In this document: positions 13,729 to 28,977 of the stretch, piece by piece
How positions within the stretch are numbered: position 1 is the first letter of the stretch
Layout of the letters: each line of letters opens with the position of its first letter
Origin: Pseudomonas veronii
GTDB lineage: Bacteria > Pseudomonadota > Gammaproteobacteria > Pseudomonadales > Pseudomonadaceae
Assembly (NCBI RefSeq): GCF_001439695.1
Contig: NZ_JYLL01000009.1
Span: 62,001-126,000, forward strand
Length of the DNA stretch: 64,000 nt
Reading direction: 5' to 3'
Made by a program: the position numbers and the translations under genes
The notes under the pieces: generated by a model
What the model was told of the DNA's origin: nothing
Databases searched by the model: none
Seen by the model: only the letters and a program-made list of their open reading frames with translations

Positions 13729-13818
13729 TGTGGGAGGGGGCTTGCTCCCGATTGCTGAGTGTCAGTCAATGCATCTGGTGACTGACCTGCCGCTATCGGG
13801 AGCAAGCCCCCTCCCACA
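13729..13818. repeat. REPIN (GTGGGAGGGGGCTTG type), inward pair
   Basis: Two inverted copies of a ~25-nt REP (TGTGGGAGGGGGCTTGCTCC ... and its reverse complement) face each other across a ~40-nt spacer that is itself partly palindromic (GTCAGTCA / TGACTGAC). This is the REPIN form common in the P. fluorescens group. It lies in the accA-tilS gap and can form a long cruciform or RNA hairpin. Similar copies are at 28802-28891 and 59922-60010. Confidence 0.9.
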
Positions 13819-13872
13819 TTTGCTTTGTGTATGCTTGGCCAACGTATTCCAGGTTTGCGGCGGTAACATCTG

Positions 13873-15192
13873 ATGAAACCATTACTCTCCGCCAAACTCC
13901 TGCAAACCCTGGCCCCCTGGCGCAACGCTCCGGCCTGGCATATCGCTTTTTCCGGCGGGCTTGATTCCACCGTCCTGCTGCACCTCCTGGCAAATCTCGC
14001 CAAAACTGAGAAGCTTCCTACGCTCGACGCTGTTCATGTCCACCATGGCCTGCAAGCTGCGGCCGATGCCTGGCCCGCTCATTGTCAGTCGGTCTGTGAC
14101 GCCCTTGGCGTGCCGTTGCGGGTGATGCGCGTGCAGGTGCGGGCTGGCGCAAGCCTGGAGCGCGCAGCTCGTGATGCGCGCTATCAGGCATTCAGTGAGG
14201 TGGTCGGGGTAGGGGAAGTGTTGCTCATCGGCCAGCACCGCGACGATCAGGCCGAAACCTTGCTGTTTCGTCTGTTGCGCGGCGCGGGGGTGCAAGGGTT
14301 GGCGGCCATGCCGATGCAGCGTGCGCTGGCGGGCGGTCATCTGCTGCGGCCGTTGCTGCGCAGTTCACGCGCGCAACTGCAGGCCTACGCCGAGGAGCAC
14401 CAGTTGACGTGGATCGAAGACCCTTCCAACGCCGATCCCCGCTTTTCGCGCAATTACCTGCGCCATCGTGTATTCCCGCGCCTGACCGAGCGCTGGCCCC
14501 AGGCCGTGGCCAACCTGGCCCGTGCCGCTGAACATTTGAGCGAAGCCCAAGGCCTGTTGGACGAGTTGGCGCACATCGACCTGCAAGCCGCCGAGCAGCC
14601 TTCGCCTTTTCCGTGGCTGCCCTTGCCGTCCTTGGCCCTGGCGCCGTTGTGTGAGCTTTCCGACGCGCGTCAACGCAACGCCCTGCGCCATTGGCTGAGC
14701 CCGCTGACGCGTTTACCCGACAGCGACCACTGGGCCGGCTGGCATTCCCTGCGCGACGCCAAGCTCGATGCACAACCCCTGTGGCGCTTGGCCAACGGCG
14801 ATCTGCACCGTTGCGGCGAGCGCATCTGGTGGCTGCCCTCCAGTTGGTCGGAGTTTTCCGACGCATCGGTGAGCTGGGCGCAGCCGCAAAACCCGCTAGA
14901 GTTACCGGGTAATGGCCAACTCCGGTTGATCGGTCGGGTTCCCGAGGGCGTGTTGCAGGTTCGCTATCGCCAGGGCGGCGAAATCATCGACATTCCGGGG
15001 CGCGGTCGGCGCGATTTGAAGCGTCTGCTCAACGAAAGTGGGCTGCCGGGTTTTGTCCGTGGCAGATTGCCGCTGCTGTATCGGGGCGAGCAATTGCTGG
15101 CTGTGCCCAGCCTTGCAGGGCTTTGGAAGACGTCGAATGACGGCTGGCAATTACATTGGATGCCACAGACCTGCGATCAAGGTTTGAGCTGA
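13873..15192 (+). CDS. tilS: tRNA(Ile)-lysidine synthetase
   Basis: TilS converts C34 of the CAU-anticodon tRNA-Ile to lysidine, switching its charging from Met to Ile and its codon reading to AUA; it is essential. The ATP-pyrophosphatase P-loop AFSGGLDSTVLLHLL is near residue 27. A substrate-binding domain follows (about 230-310) and a C-terminal beta domain (about 365-435) with VRYRQGGEIIDIPGRGRR. Length 439 is normal. It lies downstream of accA, as in many pseudomonads, but is separated by a REPIN, so it probably has its own promoter. Confidence 0.95.
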   Translation: MKPLLSAKLLQTLAPWRNAPAWHIAFSGGLDSTVLLHLLANLAKTEKLPTLDAVHVHHGLQAAADAWPAHCQSVCDALGVPLRVMRVQVRAGASLERAARDARYQAFSEVVGVGEVLLIGQHRDDQAETLLFRLLRGAGVQGLAAMPMQRALAGGHLLRPLLRSSRAQLQAYAEEHQLTWIEDPSNADPRFSRNYLRHRVFPRLTERWPQAVANLARAAEHLSEAQGLLDELAHIDLQAAEQPSPFPWLPLPSLALAPLCELSDARQRNALRHWLSPLTRLPDSDHWAGWHSLRDAKLDAQPLWRLANGDLHRCGERIWWLPSSWSEFSDASVSWAQPQNPLELPGNGQLRLIGRVPEGVLQVRYRQGGEIIDIPGRGRRDLKRLLNESGLPGFVRGRLPLLYRGEQLLAVPSLAGLWKTSNDGWQLHWMPQTCDQGLS

Positions 15193-15444
15193 TAGCGCCT
15201 TTCCGGTAGACTACGCTCCCTTCTTGATACAACTTCTGTGGATTCGCCTGAATCGCAGCAGTTGCCGATTACCAAGCAGTCTTTGCTGGGCGATTCCAAA
15301 AAATGTGTAGCGATCAACGTACCGGTGTTTCATTGCTGGTCTGTCACCACGCGGCGGTTTTTTTGAAAGGTGCACTGTGATTAATGCAGGTGATCGGGGG
15401 CTTCGGCCTTCCTTCGCTTTCCCCGGCGGCTCGGACCGCTTTAA

Positions 15445-17948
<2,504 letters not shown>

Positions 17949-17962
17949 GCGCCAGTTCTCCG

Positions 17963-17986
17963 TGTAGGAGCCGAGCTTGCTCGCGA
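17963..17986. repeat. Single REP copy (TGTAGGAGCGAGCTTGCTCG type), diverged
   Basis: One copy with a one-base insertion (TGTAGGAGCCGAGCTTGCTC...) lies 15 nt after the kdsA stop. It is related to the paired copy at 20540-20639. It can form a short hairpin but has no T tract. Confidence 0.7.
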
Positions 17987-18067
17987 TGAGGCCCGAGAGG
18001 GCACTATTACTGGCAAGTTCGTTCCAAATATTGCAATGTGCGCGACAAGTTAAATCGAGCGGTATAG

Positions 18068-19390
<1,323 letters not shown>

Positions 19391-19476
19391 TCAGTAAATG
19401 GTAAAAAGTCGGCAGATTGTGTCGGAAAAATCACGAGAGTGTGCAATTCGACGCTAATCTGATGACGATCAAGCAC

Positions 19477-19497
19477 AAGCCTGGGTCTTCCAGGCTT
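19477..19497 (+). terminator. Possible weak terminator hairpin after eno
   Basis: Perfect 8-bp stem AAGCCTGG / CCAGGCTT with a GTCTT loop, about 85 nt after the eno stop. There is no T tract behind it, so it may be an mRNA 3' end stabiliser or processing site and not a true terminator. Confidence 0.35.
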
Positions 19498-19561
19498 CGT
19501 GCTATCCGTTGCTGCAAAAGTTTTGTATGGCGGTCTTTTTTCACTGGATACCCGATATTCG

Positions 19562-19840
19562 ATGCGCAGTCCCAATTGGTTGTTCCTCGTCTTGCTCTTG
19601 TTGCTGGCTGGCCTGCAGTACCGCCTATGGGTGGGTAATGGCAGCTTTGCGCAGGTAAAAGACCTGACCCAGCAAATTGCCGACCAGCACGCCGAAAACG
19701 AACGCCTGCTGGAGCGCAATCGCGTTCTCGATGCCGAGGTGCTTGAGCTGAAAAAAGGCACGGAGACCGTCGAAGAGCGGGCTCGCCATGAGTTGGGCAT
19801 GGTCAAGGAGGGCGAAACCCTCTACCAGTTGGCCCAATGA
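19562..19840 (+). CDS. ftsB: Cell division protein FtsB
   Basis: FtsB joins FtsL and FtsQ in the divisome, linking early and late division proteins. The ATG at 19562 (MRSPNWLFLVLLLLL) gives the canonical 92-residue form: a very short cytoplasmic end, one membrane helix (about residues 5-21), then a periplasmic coiled coil (about 30-72, Leu/Glu/Arg heptads) and a short C-terminal tail. An upstream ATG at 19499 would put 21 polar residues before the helix and is not favoured. It overlaps ispD by four bases (ATGA). Confidence 0.93.
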   Translation: MRSPNWLFLVLLLLLAGLQYRLWVGNGSFAQVKDLTQQIADQHAENERLLERNRVLDAEVLELKKGTETVEERARHELGMVKEGETLYQLAQ

Positions 19841-20544
19841 ATCACCGTTTGCCGGCCTTCTGGGCCGTGATTCCTGCCGCGGGCATCGGTGCCCGTATGG
19901 CTGCGGACCGTCCCAAGCAGTACTTGCAACTGGGCGGGCGCACTATTCTCGAACACAGCCTTGGCTGTTTTCTCGACCACCCCTCGCTCAAGGGCCTGGT
20001 GGTCAGTCTTGCTGTTGATGACCCTTACTGGCCTCACCTCGCGTGTGCCGCTGACCCGCGTATCCAGCGGGCGGACGGTGGCTCGGAGCGTTCGGGCTCG
20101 GTACTCAATGCGTTGCTGCAGCTCAATGCCCTGGGTGCCAGCGATGATGATTGGGTCTTGGTGCATGATGCGGCGCGGCCTAACCTGAGTCGTGACGATC
20201 TCGACAAACTGCTCGCCGAACTCGCGGACGATCCGGTGGGTGGCCTGCTGGCTGTGCCGGCCCGCGATACCCTCAAGCGTGTAGACAAGCATGGTCGCGT
20301 CATCGAGACCGTTGACCGCAGCTTGATCTGGCAGGCCTACACGCCGCAGATGTTCCGCCTGGGTGCGCTGCACCGTGCACTGGCTGATAGCCTTGTGGCC
20401 GATGCGGTCATTACCGACGAAGCGTCGGCCATGGAATGGTCTGGCCAGGCGCCGCGCCTGATCGAAGGGCGCTCGGACAATATCAAGGTGACCCGGCCCG
20501 AGGACCTGGAATGGCTGCGACTACGCTGGGCCAATCGGCTGTAG
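19837..20544 (+). CDS. ispD: 2-C-methyl-D-erythritol 4-phosphate cytidylyltransferase
   Basis: IspD couples CTP to MEP in the isoprenoid pathway. The 235-residue protein has the nucleotide-binding N-terminus WAVIPAAGIGARMAADRPKQ, the VHDAARP motif (about residue 110) and ETVDRSLIWQAYTPQMF. It is coupled to ftsB by a four-base overlap. Its TAG stop codon (20542-20544) lies inside a REP copy (TGTAGGAGC), so the C-terminus is set by the repeat insertion. Its pathway partner ispF is 3 kb downstream and not fused. Confidence 0.96.
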   Translation: MNHRLPAFWAVIPAAGIGARMAADRPKQYLQLGGRTILEHSLGCFLDHPSLKGLVVSLAVDDPYWPHLACAADPRIQRADGGSERSGSVLNALLQLNALGASDDDWVLVHDAARPNLSRDDLDKLLAELADDPVGGLLAVPARDTLKRVDKHGRVIETVDRSLIWQAYTPQMFRLGALHRALADSLVADAVITDEASAMEWSGQAPRLIEGRSDNIKVTRPEDLEWLRLRWANRL

Positions 20545-20639
20545 GAGCGAGCTTGCTCGCGAAAAACTTGAGAGCGCCGCTTCAATCCAGATTGTCCGCG
20601 TTATCGTTGACGTTTTTCGCGAGCAAGCTCGCTCCTACA
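20540..20639. repeat. REPIN (TGTAGGAGCGAGCTTGCTCG type), inward pair
   Basis: Inverted arms (about 30 nt each, near-perfect, reading TGTAGGAGCGAGCTTGCTCG... and its complement) flank a ~40-nt spacer. The left arm begins inside the last codons of ispD and supplies its TAG stop. It separates ispD (+) from the convergent LysR gene (-), so it may also form the transcript 3' ends. Confidence 0.9.
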
Positions 20640-20655
20640 TAAACGATAAACGCCA

Positions 20656-21558
20656 TCAATGCTCAGTACCGTACTCCGGCCGTTCGGCCAACCCTGCCTT
20701 TAAATAATCCACCAGCTTCCTGACCTTCGGCGACAAATGCCGCTGCTGCGGATACAACGCCCACACCGCCGTATTCGGCGGCTGATGCGCTTCCAGTAAC
20801 GACACCAGCGCGCCACTGTGCAAATGCTCGAGCACGTAATAGTCCGGCAACTGACACAAGCCCACCCCTTGCAACGCCGCGTCCAACACCGCCTGCCCAC
20901 TGTTGCAGCGCCAGTTGCCCTGCACCCTTTGGGAAAATTCGCGCCCGTCCTGGGCCAGTTGCCAGATGTCCGAGCTGCCGATCAGGCAGTTGTGCCGAGT
21001 CAATTCCGACAAGCTGTGTGGCCGCCCATACCGCGCCAGGTAGGACGGCGACGCGCACAAGTACATGCGGCGCGGCGCCAGGCGGCTGGCGACCATGCGC
21101 GAGTCTTGCAGGCGTCCCAGGCGAATCGCCAGGTCGAGGCCTTCGTGTACCAAGTCCAACTGACGATTGCTCAGTTCGATGTCCACCCGCAGTTGCGGGT
21201 AAAGCCCCATGAACCGCGTCACCAGCGGCACGATGAATCGTTCGCCATACGCCACGGCGCAGGTCATGCGCAGCATGCCCTTGGGCTCGCTGGCGAGGTC
21301 GCCGACGGCGCGCAGGGCCTCTTCGCGGCCATCCTGCAGGCGCTGGCAGTGTTGCAGAAAGGTCTGGCCGGCTTCGGTCAGGGTCACCTTGCGCGTACTG
21401 CGATACAGCAAGCGCGTTTGCAGCCGTTCTTCCAGGCGAGCCACTTGCCGGCTGATGTGCGACGAAGACACCCCAAGGCGTTCCGCCGCCGCGGTGAATT
21501 GACTGCATTCAGCGACGGCGACGAACTCATCGATGCCTTCCCAGCGGTTTTCCAGCAT
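20656..21558 (-). CDS. LysR-family transcriptional regulator
   Basis: A 300-residue LysR regulator. The winged helix-turn-helix is at residues ~12-70 (FTAAAERLGVSSSHISRQVA is the recognition region), followed by a periplasmic-binding-like effector domain (about 95-290). It is transcribed divergently from adhC across a 109-nt gap, the classic layout for a LysR regulator of the neighbouring operon, here glutathione-dependent formaldehyde oxidation. The effector is unknown. Control of adhC-fghA is inferred from position only. Confidence 0.88.
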   Translation of the reverse strand: MLENRWEGIDEFVAVAECSQFTAAAERLGVSSSHISRQVARLEERLQTRLLYRSTRKVTLTEAGQTFLQHCQRLQDGREEALRAVGDLASEPKGMLRMTCAVAYGERFIVPLVTRFMGLYPQLRVDIELSNRQLDLVHEGLDLAIRLGRLQDSRMVASRLAPRRMYLCASPSYLARYGRPHSLSELTRHNCLIGSSDIWQLAQDGREFSQRVQGNWRCNSGQAVLDAALQGVGLCQLPDYYVLEHLHSGALVSLLEAHQPPNTAVWALYPQQRHLSPKVRKLVDYLKAGLAERPEYGTEH

Positions 21559-21649
21559 GGCGATTATCCCTGTACAGCAATAAAGTTTTGCTTTTGCCTG
21601 GATTATTAATCAGCGAGGCATGTTTTACACTCGCCGTCTTAGTTTTTAA

Positions 21650-22780
<1,131 letters not shown>

Positions 22781-22788
22781 GGTCGGCC

Positions 22789-23634
22789 ATGAGTCTGGAA
22801 AACCTGTCGTGCCAGAAGAGCTTCGGCGGCTGGCATAAACGCTACAAGCATCATTCCGAGGTGCTCGGTTGCGACATGACCTTCGCCGTCTACCTGCCGC
22901 CGCAAGCGGAGCAGGGCGGCAAGCTGCCGGTGGTGTACTGGCTGTCCGGGTTGACCTGCACCGATGAAAACTTCATGCAGAAAGCCGGCGCCCAGCGCAT
23001 GGCGGCCGAACTGGGGCTGATCATTGTTGCGCCGGACACCAGCCCGCGTGGTCCTGGGGTGCCGGGCGATCCGGACAACGCCTGGGATTTCGGCCTGGGG
23101 GCCGGGTTCTATCTGAATGCCACCCAGGAACCCTGGGCCAAGCACTATCGGATGCATGACTACGTGGTGCAGGAATTGCCGGCGTTGGTTGAGGCGCATT
23201 TCCCGGCTTCGCAGAAGCGCGGTATCAGCGGCCACTCCATGGGCGGCCACGGTGCGCTGGTATGTGCATTGCGCAACCCCGGGCGTTACCTGTCGGTGTC
23301 GGCGTTTTCGCCGATCAACAACCCGATGGATTGCCCATGGGGCCAGAAAGCCTTCTCCCGTTACCTGGGCGAAGAGCGCTCGAAGTGGCGCGAGTGGGAC
23401 GCTTGCGTGCTGATCAGCGAAGCCGCGGAAAAGCTGCCGTTGCTGGTGGACCAGGGCGACCGCGACGACTTCCTCGCGGTGCAGCTCAAGCCCGAAGCCC
23501 TGCAGCAAGCGGCGAAAGCGGCCAACCATCCGCTCGAACTGCGCCTGCAACCGGGCTACGACCACAGCTACTTCTTTATCGCCAGCTTCATCGAAGATCA
23601 TTTGCGACATCATGGCCGTGCTTTGCTCGGTTAA
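22789..23634 (+). CDS. fghA: S-formylglutathione hydrolase
   Basis: FghA hydrolyses S-formylglutathione to formate and glutathione, completing formaldehyde detoxification. It is an esterase-D-type alpha/beta hydrolase of 281 residues with the nucleophile elbow [10 protein letters not shown] (Ser near residue 148), and the late His in [12 protein letters not shown]. It follows adhC by 8 nt in one operon. The operon end is marked by a hairpin-plus-T-tract just before ispF. Confidence 0.95.
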   Translation: MSLENLSCQKSFGGWHKRYKHHSEVLGCDMTFAVYLPPQAEQGGKLPVVYWLSGLTCTDENFMQKAGAQRMAAELGLIIVAPDTSPRGPGVPGDPDNAWDFGLGAGFYLNATQEPWAKHYRMHDYVVQELPALVEAHFPASQKRGISGHSMGGHGALVCALRNPGRYLSVSAFSPINNPMDCPWGQKAFSRYLGEERSKWREWDACVLISEAAEKLPLLVDQGDRDDFLAVQLKPEALQQAAKAANHPLELRLQPGYDHSYFFIASFIEDHLRHHGRALLG

Positions 23635-23658
23635 TATGCGACAAAAGTAGGTAGAATC

Positions 23659-23688
23659 ACGCCCTGAATTAAATCGGGGCGTTTTTTT
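23659..23688 (+). terminator. Intrinsic-terminator-like hairpin abutting the ispF start
   Basis: Stem ACGCCC (23659-23664) / GGGCGT (23677-23682) with an 11-12 nt loop and an unbroken seven-T run that ends one base before the ispF ATG. It has the form of the terminator of adhC-fghA. The GGGGCG on its 3' arm is also the only purine-rich stretch at SD distance from ispF, so the element may control ispF translation too. Confidence 0.65.
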
Positions 23689-24162
23689 ATGCGTATTGGC
23701 CACGGCTACGATGTGCACCGTTTCGCTGAAGGCGATTTCATCACCCTGGGCGGCGTGCGGATCGCGCACCACCATGGGTTGCTGGCTCATTCCGACGGCG
23801 ATGTCCTGCTGCACGCGTTGAGCGACGCCTTGCTCGGCGCCGCGGCGCTCGGCGATATCGGCAAGCACTTTCCGGACACCGACCCGACCTTCAAAGGCGC
23901 GGACAGCCGGGTATTGCTGCGCCATGTGGTCGGCCTGATCCACGCCAAAGGCTGGAAGGTCGGCAACGTCGATAACACCATCGTGGCCCAGGCGCCGAAA
24001 ATGGCCCCCCACATCGAGTCGATGCGCGCGTTGATCGCGGCGGATCTGCACATTGAATTGGATCAAGTGAACGTGAAAGCCACCACCACCGAAAAGCTCG
24101 GGTTTACCGGTCGTGAAGAGGGCATCGCGGTACATTCCGTCGCTTTGTTGCTGCGCGCATGA
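23689..24162 (+). CDS. ispF: 2-C-methyl-D-erythritol 2,4-cyclodiphosphate synthase
   Basis: IspF cyclises CDP-ME 2-phosphate to ME-cPP in the MEP pathway; it works as a homotrimer with zinc. The 157-residue protein has the metal ligands in GYDVHRF and [18 protein letters not shown], and the C-terminal [17 protein letters not shown]. The start gives the invariant [10 protein letters not shown], so it is secure. Unusually, the ATG sits directly after a terminator-like T tract and lacks a free SD. It overlaps truD by four bases, in the order ispF-truD-surE-pcm-nlpD-rpoS conserved in gammaproteobacteria. Confidence 0.97.
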   Translation: MRIGHGYDVHRFAEGDFITLGGVRIAHHHGLLAHSDGDVLLHALSDALLGAAALGDIGKHFPDTDPTFKGADSRVLLRHVVGLIHAKGWKVGNVDNTIVAQAPKMAPHIESMRALIAADLHIELDQVNVKATTTEKLGFTGREEGIAVHSVALLLRA

Positions 24163-25204
24163 ACGACTTGCAACTGCTGGGCCCGAGGGCCTATGGCGAG
24201 GCCTTGGGCAGCGCCGTGCTGAAGGCTACCGCGGAAGATTTCCAGGTCGACGAAGTGCTCGATATCCCGCTGAGCGGTGAGGGTGAGCACCTGTGGCTGT
24301 GGGTGGAAAAGCGTGGCCTCAACACCGAAGAAGCCGCGCGCCGGATCGCCAAGGCCGCCGGCGTGCCGTTGCGCACCGTCAGCTATGCCGGGCTCAAGGA
24401 TCGCCAGGCGTTGACCCGCCAGTGGTTCAGTGTGCAACTGCCGGGCAAGGCCGATCCGGACCTGAGTGGCGCGGAAAACGACACCCTCAAGATCCTCAAG
24501 ACCGGCCGCCACAAGCGCAAGCTGCAACGCGGTGCTCATTCGGCCAACGGTTTTACCTTGCGCCTGACGCAACTGGCGGGGGATCACGCGGCCATCGATG
24601 CGCGCTTGCAACTGATCGCCCAGCACGGCATTCCCAATTATTTCGGCACCCAGCGCTTTGGCCACAACGGCGGCAATGTGGTGGATGCGCGTGAGTGGGC
24701 GGCCCGCAAGGCCTTGCCGGAGCAGCGCAACGTGCGTTCGCGGTTGCTGTCGACGGCGCGCAGTTACCTCTTCAACAAAGTGTTGGCGGCCCGTGTCGCG
24801 GACGGTTCCTGGCAGCGTGCGCAGGTCGGCGATCTGCTGGCCTTCACCGACAGCCGCAGTTTTTTCCCGGCGGGGGAGGCTGAATGCAGCGACCCGCGCC
24901 TGGCGATCCTCGATCTGCACCCCACCGGACCGCAGTGGGGCGAAGGCGATTCGCCAGCCAGCGGTGCAACCCAGGCGCTGGAGCAGGCGGTTGCCGCCAG
25001 TGAGGCCGACCTGCGCGATTGGCTGGTGAATGCCGGCATGAGCCAGGAACGTCGCATTCTGCGACTGCCCATTGGCGGGTTGACGTGGCATTATCCCGGG
25101 CCTGACATTCTGCAATTGGAATTCGTCCTGCCGGCCGGATGCTTCGCCACTGTCTTGGTGCGCGAGCTTGTTGATCTGGTGCCGGTGGGGCAGACGGACA
25201 GCCC

Positions 25205-25217
<13 letters not shown>
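24159..25217 (+). CDS. truD: tRNA pseudouridine(13) synthase
   Basis: TruD makes pseudouridine at position 13 of tRNA-Glu. The 352-residue protein has the family catalytic block [17 protein letters not shown] (Asp of KDR near residue 80), the [10 protein letters not shown] segment, and the TRUD insertion domain in the middle. The ATG overlaps the ispF stop (ATGA). Its 3' end overlaps the surE start by 13 nt. Confidence 0.95.
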
Positions 25218-26631
<1,414 letters not shown>

Positions 26632-26840
26632 TCATTTATTCGCGAGCAGTGAATTCTGTTGGCGGCGATGTGTCTTACGGCGGGGTCTATAGAGTCAACA
26701 TGATCGGTCGTTGGTTTTAAACGCGATGAATCTTTCGTTTCAGTCGTGTGCCAGTAAAAAGCCAATGCCCAGTTATACTTACGACATATTTCAAGCCTGA
26801 TACAGGCATTCATGTTCAGCCACCACAAAGGGAGCGGCGG

Positions 26841-27677
26841 GTGAGTCTCACAGGTCTTGCGCAGCGTATGAGTAAAACAAGCTTTCAGCGACTGGTGCTT
26901 GGCCTTGTCTTGAGTTCCTTATTGGCGGCTTGTTCGAGCGCGCCTTCCGGGGGCGCGAGGGTGGTTGATCGCACGAATGCCGCGCCGCAGAAGCCGACCG
27001 TAACCACGGGGCAGTATGTGGTGCGCAAGGGCGATACGCTGTTTTCGATTGCCTTCCGCTATGGCTGGGACTACAAGGCGCTCGCCGCGCGCAACAATAT
27101 TCCGGTGCCCTACACGATACATCCGGGTCAGACGATTCGCTTCGATGGACGCACCGGTTCAACACCGACGTCAGTGGTGACAAACACCACATCTTCGCCC
27201 TCGTCCTCGAGCAAAACCACGATCATCACGCGGCCTGCAGGCAGCGCCGCGCCTGCGGTTGCGAGCAAACCGGCAGCCGCGCCGCTGCCGCCTGCGGGGC
27301 CTGCGCCGACCGGCTGGGGATGGCCGTCGAACGGCGTATTGATTGGAAAATTCTCTTCAAACGGTAGTTTGAATAAAGGCATTGATATCGCCGGGGATTT
27401 GGGACAGCCTGTTTTAGCTGCATCTGATGGGACAGTGGTGTACGCCGGGAGTGGTTTGCGGGGCTACGGCGAGCTGGTCATCATCAAACACAGCGATACC
27501 TACGTCAGTGCTTACGGCCACAACCGTAGGCTGTTGGTTCGGGAGGGGCAGCAGGTCAAAGTCGGACAGACAATTGCCGAAATGGGGTCAACTGGTACAG
27601 ACCGGGTGAAACTGCACTTTGAGATTCGCCGCCAAGGGAAACCTGTAGATCCTCTGCAATTCCTACCCCGTCGTTGA
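26841..27677 (+). CDS. nlpD: LysM/LytM-domain lipoprotein NlpD
   Basis: NlpD is an envelope lipoprotein that activates a cell-wall amidase during septum splitting. The start is probably the GTG at 26841, preceded by GGAGCGGCG; an upstream GTG at 26748 adds 31 residues without a sensible signal peptide. The lipobox LLAACSS gives the acylated Cys near residue 30. A LysM domain (YVVRKGDTLFSIAFRYGWDY) spans about 55-100, then a Pro/Ala/Ser linker, then a LytM domain (about 170-275). The LytM metal ligands are degenerate (NKGID and KLHFE where active M23 enzymes have His), as known for NlpD activators. The rpoS promoter lies in its 3' half. Confidence 0.93.
   Translation: MSLTGLAQRMSKTSFQRLVLGLVLSSLLAACSSAPSGGARVVDRTNAAPQKPTVTTGQYVVRKGDTLFSIAFRYGWDYKALAARNNIPVPYTIHPGQTIRFDGRTGSTPTSVVTNTTSSPSSSSKTTIITRPAGSAAPAVASKPAAAPLPPAGPAPTGWGWPSNGVLIGKFSSNGSLNKGIDIAGDLGQPVLAASDGTVVYAGSGLRGYGELVIIKHSDTYVSAYGHNRRLLVREGQQVKVGQTIAEMGSTGTDRVKLHFEIRRQGKPVDPLQFLPRR
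27608..27621 (+). promoter_or_regulatory. Candidate PsrA box upstream of rpoS, inside nlpD
   Basis: GAAACTGCACTTTG, a GAAAC-N4-(C)TTTG near-palindrome, lies about 160 nt before the rpoS start within nlpD coding sequence. PsrA, a TetR-family regulator in Pseudomonas, is known to activate rpoS through a GAAAC-N4-GTTTG-like site in this place. The match has one mismatch in the right half. The site is seen; function is by analogy. Confidence 0.6.
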
Positions 27678-27782
27678 TGTGTTGCCAGCCTGTTCCCTCA
27701 CGTAGAAGGAACAGGCTCCAGCGTTGCCAAGGATAAAGGCGTCGCTTGAGCTTGAGGTCGAACTCACCAAAGGACTATAACA

Positions 27783-28787
27783 ATGGCTCTCAGTAAAGAA
27801 GCGCCGGAGTTTGACATCGACGATGAGGTTCTCCTTACGGAGACCGGCATCGCTATGGAATCGATGTCGAATGAGGGAATGGCTGTACCTTCAGTTCGCA
27901 CCAAATCCAAGAACTCCACTGCGTTAAAGCAACATAAGTACATTGACTACACGCGGGCGCTCGATGCGACCCAGCTGTACCTCAATGAAATCGGCTTTTC
28001 CCCTCTGCTGACTCCCGAAGAAGAAGTCCATTTTGCGCGCTTGTCGCAAAAGGGTGATCCGGCTGGGCGCAAGCGCATGATTGAAAGCAACCTGCGCCTG
28101 GTGGTGAAAATCGCCCGACGCTACGTCAATCGCGGGCTGTCCCTGTTGGACCTGATCGAGGAGGGCAACCTGGGCTTGATCCGGGCGGTGGAGAAGTTCG
28201 ACCCCGAACGCGGCTTCCGCTTCTCGACCTATGCCACCTGGTGGATTCGTCAGACCATCGAACGGGCGATCATGAATCAAACCCGCACGATCCGGTTGCC
28301 GATCCATGTGGTCAAGGAGCTCAACGTCTACCTGCGGGCGGCGCGTGAGCTGACACAAAAACTCGATCATGAACCCTCTCCCGAAGAAATCGCCAACCTG
28401 CTGGAAAAACCGGTGGGCGAGGTCAAGCGCATGCTCGGTCTTAACGAGCGCGTGTCTTCGGTCGACGTCTCGCTGGGCCCGGATTCGGACAAAACCCTGC
28501 TGGACACCCTGACGGATGATCGCCCGACAGACCCTTGCGAGCTGTTGCAGGACGATGATCTTTCCCAAAGCATTGACCAGTGGTTGTCGGAGCTTACGGA
28601 CAAGCAGCGCGAGGTGGTGATTCGCCGCTTCGGCCTGCGCGGTCATGAGAGCAGCACCCTGGAGGATGTAGGCCTGGAGATCGGCTTGACCCGTGAGCGG
28701 GTGCGGCAGATCCAGGTAGAAGGGCTCAAGCGCTTGCGTGAGATCCTGGAGAAGAACGGCTTGTCGAGCGAGTCGTTGTTTCAGTAA
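27783..28787 (+). CDS. rpoS: RNA polymerase sigma factor RpoS
   Basis: RpoS is the stationary-phase and general stress sigma factor. The 334-residue protein has sigma70 region 1.2 ([21 protein letters not shown]), region 2 ([27 protein letters not shown] and [17 protein letters not shown]), region 3 (about 175-250) and region 4 with the helix-turn-helix near the C-terminus ([20 protein letters not shown]). A ~100-nt leader with AAAGGA precedes the ATG. Downstream is a REPIN and then a convergent cold-shock gene; the fdxA/rsmZ neighbours known from P. aeruginosa are not here. Confidence 0.98.
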   Translation: MALSKEAPEFDIDDEVLLTETGIAMESMSNEGMAVPSVRTKSKNSTALKQHKYIDYTRALDATQLYLNEIGFSPLLTPEEEVHFARLSQKGDPAGRKRMIESNLRLVVKIARRYVNRGLSLLDLIEEGNLGLIRAVEKFDPERGFRFSTYATWWIRQTIERAIMNQTRTIRLPIHVVKELNVYLRAARELTQKLDHEPSPEEIANLLEKPVGEVKRMLGLNERVSSVDVSLGPDSDKTLLDTLTDDRPTDPCELLQDDDLSQSIDQWLSELTDKQREVVIRRFGLRGHESSTLEDVGLEIGLTRERVRQIQVEGLKRLREILEKNGLSSESLFQ

Positions 28788-28801
28788 CGACGCGGTCTGA
28801 A

Positions 28802-28891
28802 TGTGGGAGGGGGCTTGCTCCCGATGGCAGTGGATCAGTCACTGGATGTATTGACTGACCCACTGCCATCGGGAGTAAGCCCCCTCCCATA
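28802..28891. repeat. REPIN (GTGGGAGGGGGCTTG type) after rpoS
   Basis: Inverted arms TGTGGGAGGGGGCTTGCTCC... and its complement, with two changes in the right arm (GAGTAAGC and CCCATA), around a spacer containing CAGTGGATCAGTCA / TGACTGACCCACTG. It begins 14 nt after the rpoS stop, so it forms a large hairpin at the rpoS mRNA 3' end. Confidence 0.9.
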
Positions 28892-28926
28892 TTTTTTGCG
28901 CTCATGCATGCCCAAATCCCAGGCAT

Positions 28927-28960
28927 AAAAAAACCCCGCTTTTAAGGGCGGGGTTCTTTC
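28927..28960 (-). terminator. Bidirectional terminator between rpoS and the cold-shock gene
   Basis: Stem AACCCCGC (28932-28939) / GCGGGGTT (28948-28955). On the - strand the tail is a run of T (complement of the A7 at 28927-28933), so it is best suited to end the cold-shock gene; on + it is followed by CTTTC and may also stop rpoS readthrough. Confidence 0.75.
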
Positions 28961-28977
28961 GACTGAGTCAGTACAAG

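Noticed and set aside
13729..13818. Possible CRISPR repeat or small RNA at the paired palindromes
   Set aside because: Only two inverted copies per locus, not direct repeats with spacers; the sequence matches the REP family found at other gene ends here.
28788..28977. rsmZ small RNA expected after rpoS
   Set aside because: The interval is filled by a REPIN and a terminator; no series of GGA-bearing hairpins was seen.
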